Shown here: piece after piece, positions 7,112-9,555 of the stretch
Position numbering within the stretch: the first letter of the stretch is position 1
Layout: each line of letters starts with the position of its first letter
Source of the DNA: Ignavibacteria bacterium UBA5771
GTDB lineage: Bacteria > Bacteroidota > Ignavibacteria > Kapaibacteriales > UBA2268
Length of the DNA: 9,555 nucleotides
NCBI GenBank assembly: GCA_002418685.1
Contig: DIEP01000128.1
Span: 31,091 to 40,645, forward strand
Direction of reading: 5' to 3'
Notes under the pieces: model-generated
What the model was told of the DNA's origin: nothing
Database searches by the model: none
What the model saw: the letters and a program-made list of their open reading frames with translations, nothing else
Translations under genes and position numbers: made by a program

Positions 7112-7944
7112 TTTTGACTAAAAAAATTAATTGTTGTATTAATTGCAAGACTAAGTTCAGGAGTAATGCTCTTGAAAGGGTATTTGACGTTGTAGATGTG
7201 ATTTGCTTTTGGAATTTTTACAATTTGTGCGTTTTGCGATGATTTTGCATTATTAAAAAGTTCAAAGGACTCATTTGCGGGTGCAATCATGTCATTTTCT
7301 CCACATAAAATGATTATCGGTTGTCTGATTTGGGAAATTGCCTTCAACAAATCGAATTTATTTTTATTTATTTCCAAATCTTCAATTGAAGAATAATTCA
7401 CTCGCAATTCTTGGTGAGCAAGTGTATCGTAAAAATCTAATGATCCCGCTCTTTTCAAATTCTCCTTGTATCTATCGGAATGTCTCATAAGATGAGAAAC
7501 CGTAGACCATAAAGCAACCTTTTTGATAACATTTGAATCGCGGGCAGTTAATAATGCAATCGCTCCACCACGAGAATGCCCAACCAAATATATTTCCTTG
7601 TTCCAAAATTCTGAGATAAATTCTCTTAAATCACTATCAGTATTATCTGTAAAAATGTCCAGTAAATGATTGGCATCTTCAAGTTCTTGAGAAACAGTAT
7701 TCTGTGCAAATATTTCAGAATCGAATTTATAATTTAATTCGTCTATAACTCCATTCTTTGAGAAATCCAGATTTAATGATATAAATCCATTTTCAGCGAA
7801 TTGCTCACAAACATAAGGAATAAATCCCCAATTTCTATAGGATTTATAACCGTGGAAAAAGCAAACCAAAGGCATTGGATTGGGATTGGAATTTAATCTT
7901 ATATCAAATGTCAGATTATCAATCCGAAAAGTATTCTTTTGCAT
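7108..7944 (-). CDS. Alpha/beta hydrolase (serine hydrolase)
   Basis: This 278-residue protein has the alpha/beta-hydrolase fold with a complete likely triad. The oxyanion-hole HGYK motif is at 31-34, the nucleophile elbow GHSRGG at 122-127 (Ser124), the acid is probably D218 in CGENDMIAPA (215-224), and the histidine is H249 in KANHIY. A cap-like helical insert lies at about 150-205. No signal peptide or membrane segment is visible, so it should act in the cytoplasm. The layout resembles the dienelactone hydrolase/YitV-like and acyl-ester hydrolase groups, but the substrate cannot be named. A possible TAnnTTTG element ends only 4 nt before the ATG, so the transcript may be leaderless. It is first in a two-gene unit with the lipoprotein (4-nt overlap) and is divergent from uvrA across 115 nt. 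Confidence 0.87.
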   Translation of the reverse strand: MQKNTFRIDNLTFDIRLNSNPNPMPLVCFFHGYKSYRNWGFIPYVCEQFAENGFISLNLDFSKNGVIDELNYKFDSEIFAQNTVSQELEDANHLLDIFTDNTDSDLREFISEFWNKEIYLVGHSRGGAIALLTARDSNVIKKVALWSTVSHLMRHSDRYKENLKRAGSLDFYDTLAHQELRVNYSSIEDLEINKNKFDLLKAISQIRQPIIILCGENDMIAPANESFELFNNAKSSQNAQIVKIPKANHIYNVKYPFKSITPELSLAINTTINFFSQK

Positions 7945-7956
7945 AATGCAAAATTA
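7945..7956 (-). promoter_or_regulatory. Putative promoter -7 element before the hydrolase-lipoprotein operon
   Basis: Read on the minus strand, 7956 to 7945 is TAATTTTGCATT, which contains an exact TAnnTTTG and agrees at 11 of 12 positions with the motif before the glycosyltransferase gene. The ATG follows at once, so transcription would start at or next to the start codon. No convincing -33 TTTG is seen upstream (about 7975-7985). Confidence 0.4.
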
Positions 7957-8046
7957 GTGAACTTTAAAATTATTATTGACGAATTTGATTAAAGAATGGG
8001 ATAGATAAAAATCATATTTTTTTCTTAATTTAAGTGTTTTTTATTT

Positions 8047-8052
8047 TATAAT
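8047..8052 (+). promoter_or_regulatory. Possible -10-like box before uvrA
   Basis: TATAAT at 8047-8052 ends 7 nt before the uvrA start codon. No TTGACA-like sequence lies 17 nt upstream and no TAnnTTTG is present on this strand, while the whole stretch is almost pure A and T. The match may be chance. If real, the message would be leaderless or nearly so. Confidence 0.2.
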
Positions 8053-8059
8053 TTATAAA

Positions 8060-9555
8060 ATGACGCAACCTTTGAAAAAACAAACTAGTGAAAAATTCAT
8101 TAGAGTAATAAATGCACGGCAAAACAATTTAAAAAATATATCTATTGATATACCACGGAATAAAATCACTGTGATCACAGGACTGAGCGGTTCTGGAAAA
8201 TCTTCGCTTGCTTTTAACACACTTTATGCGGAAGGACAACGCCGATTTGTGGAATCGCTTTCTGCATATACAAGACAATTTCTTGAGCGAATGGAAAAGC
8301 CCGAAGTTGATTCGATTATTGGACTTCCTCCTGCTGTAGCAATTCAGCAGAAGCCGCCATCACATAATCCGCGTTCGACGGTTGGCACTTCTACTGAAAT
8401 TTATGATTTTCTGCGTGTTCTTTATGCACGGATTGGCAGAACTTTCTGTTATAAATGTGGCAAAGAAGTCAAAAAAGATACACCACAAGATATTGTAAAA
8501 AATACAGTAGAATTTCCTGAAAATACACGTATTTATGTGATGTTCCCCGTCTCTCCGCAAACAAAGAATTTACAGAATGAGCTAAATCGCTTGCGTGAAC
8601 TTGGCTTCTTCCGTGCTGTCCGTCGAGATTCCAATGAGATTATCGATTTTGAGAAGCAAGAAATTCATAGCAATCTATTGAATGAAGACCTCTATATCCT
8701 TGCTGATAGATTATCCATACATAATGATCAGGACACAATTTCACGACTTACTGATTCTGTTGAAACTGCATTCGGAATGGGAGATGGCAGAGTAATTATC
8801 AGGGATTTCGATAAGGGGAAAAATTATAAATATAGCTCAATTTATGAATGCCCTGATTGCGAAATAATTTATCAAGAACCAACACCTCAATTATTTAGTT
8901 TCAATAGCCCATTGGGAGCTTGTCCTCATTGCCAAGGATTTGGTAGAACAATTGGATGGGATGAGGATTTAATTATTCCTGATAAAAGCAAAAGTTTGCA
9001 GGATGGTGCGATCCACCCTCTTCGGACAGAAGGTATGCAAAAATTCTTCTTTGAATTCCTGAAATTTGCTGAAAAAAGCGGTATCCCAATAAATATTCCA
9101 TATAATGAATTAACAAAAGAGCAAACTGAATTGATTTGGTCAGGTAAGGGCAATTTTCCTGGAATAAATGGATATTTAAAGTGGGTTGAAGAGAACAATT
9201 ATAAAGTTCAGTATAGAGTGCTTGCAAGCCGATATCGAGGATACACAATTTGTAAAGTTTGCGGAGGTTCACGGTTGCGAACTTCTGCTCGACAAGTTTA
9301 TATTCAAGATATGAATATCCCCAAATTGATTAAGCTTTCGATTGAAAATGTATGGGAATTTTTCAATAACTTGAAATTGAGCGAATATGAAAATAAAATC
9401 GTGGGACAAATTATTATCGAGTTGAAACGTAGGTTGAAATTGCTTGTTGATATTGGTCTCGAATATCTGACATTAGCAAGACTATCGCACACGCTTTCGG
9501 GAGGGGAAATCCAACGAATTAACCTTGCTACTGCATTGGGATCATCACTTGTTGG
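8060..9555 (+). CDS. uvrA: Excinuclease ABC subunit A (UvrA), N-terminal half, cut by the window edge
   Basis: UvrA is the damage-recognising ATPase of nucleotide excision repair and loads UvrB onto damaged DNA. The frame runs from ATG at 8060 to the right edge without a stop: 498 complete codons of a protein usually near 940 residues. Visible are the LKNISIDIPRNK lead-in (24-35), Walker A GLSGSGKSS (41-49), YAEGQRRFVESLSAYTRQFL (57-75), NPRSTVGTSTEIYD (103-116), the zinc module C264-x2-C267 with C288-x2-C291 flanking QLFSFNSPLGA, the YRGYTICKVCGG segment (392-403), and the first ABC signature LSGGEIQRI (479-487). A further CxxC at C130/C133 may pair with C398/C401 as a zinc site, as in UvrA proteins with three zincs. 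Walker B, the second ATPase half and the second zinc finger are outside. No clear Shine-Dalgarno is seen. The residues visible all look intact. Confidence 0.97.
   Translation, partial: MTQPLKKQTSEKFIRVINARQNNLKNISIDIPRNKITVITGLSGSGKSSLAFNTLYAEGQRRFVESLSAYTRQFLERMEKPEVDSIIGLPPAVAIQQKPPSHNPRSTVGTSTEIYDFLRVLYARIGRTFCYKCGKEVKKDTPQDIVKNTVEFPENTRIYVMFPVSPQTKNLQNELNRLRELGFFRAVRRDSNEIIDFEKQEIHSNLLNEDLYILADRLSIHNDQDTISRLTDSVETAFGMGDGRVIIRDFDKGKNYKYSSIYECPDCEIIYQEPTPQLFSFNSPLGACPHCQGFGRTIGWDEDLIIPDKSKSLQDGAIHPLRTEGMQKFFFEFLKFAEKSGIPINIPYNELTKEQTELIWSGKGNFPGINGYLKWVEENNYKVQYRVLASRYRGYTICKVCGGSRLRTSARQVYIQDMNIPKLIKLSIENVWEFFNNLKLSEYENKIVGQIIIELKRRLKLLVDIGLEYLTLARLSHTLSGGEIQRINLATALGSSLV

Noticed and set aside
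8926..9272. Two overlapping minus-strand reading frames of 90-99 residues inside uvrA
   Set aside because: They lie wholly antisense to conserved UvrA sequence with its zinc motifs intact, and no family is recognised.
1..9555. A defence island, mobile element or CRISPR array
   Set aside because: No integrase, transposase, nuclease system, spaced direct repeats, tRNA or terminal inverted repeats could be seen; the genes are housekeeping or envelope genes of uniform base composition.

Overview
The window is an AT-rich piece of bacterial chromosome made of ordinary protein-coding genes. I see no RNA gene, CRISPR array, insertion sequence, phage gene or toxin-antitoxin pair. Clear Shine-Dalgarno sequences are missing before the starts, and three upstream regions carry a motif like the Bacteroidota promoter -7 element (TAnnTTTG). 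The protein set (MurC, tandem SurA-like chaperones, a GT4-type glycosyltransferase, UvrA) fits a Gram-negative of the Bacteroidota/Chlorobiota group. A Kapabacteria- or Ignavibacteria-like lineage is my guess from sequence style and has not been tested.

Left part (1-5147, + strand): the tail of a carbon-nitrogen hydrolase (nitrilase superfamily) is followed after 3 nt by murC, the peptidoglycan precursor ligase. After a 155-nt AT-rich gap come two exported parvulin-type prolyl isomerase/chaperones that overlap by 4 nt. The first has three parvulin-like domains and the second is SurA-like with two. Together they probably assist folding of outer-membrane or periplasmic proteins. A strong intrinsic terminator at 5109-5147 closes this unit.

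Middle (5148-6686, + strand): a promoter region leads to a stand-alone cytoplasmic glycosyltransferase that probably works in cell-surface polysaccharide or glycan synthesis.

Right part: two minus-strand genes (7944 down to 6662) overlap by 4 nt. They encode an alpha/beta hydrolase without a signal peptide and a small unrecognised lipoprotein whose 3' end overlaps the glycosyltransferase gene tail to tail by 25 nt. A 115-nt divergent spacer then leads to uvrA (+ strand), which runs off the right edge at its first ABC signature motif.

The theme is mostly envelope biogenesis (MurC, chaperones, glycosyltransferase, lipoprotein) next to a DNA repair gene. I do not see a convincing undescribed system. 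The points most worth a second look are the uneven retention of catalytic histidines across the five parvulin domains, the terminator with a competing upstream hairpin, the 12-nt motif shared by three upstream regions, and the hydrolase-lipoprotein pair.
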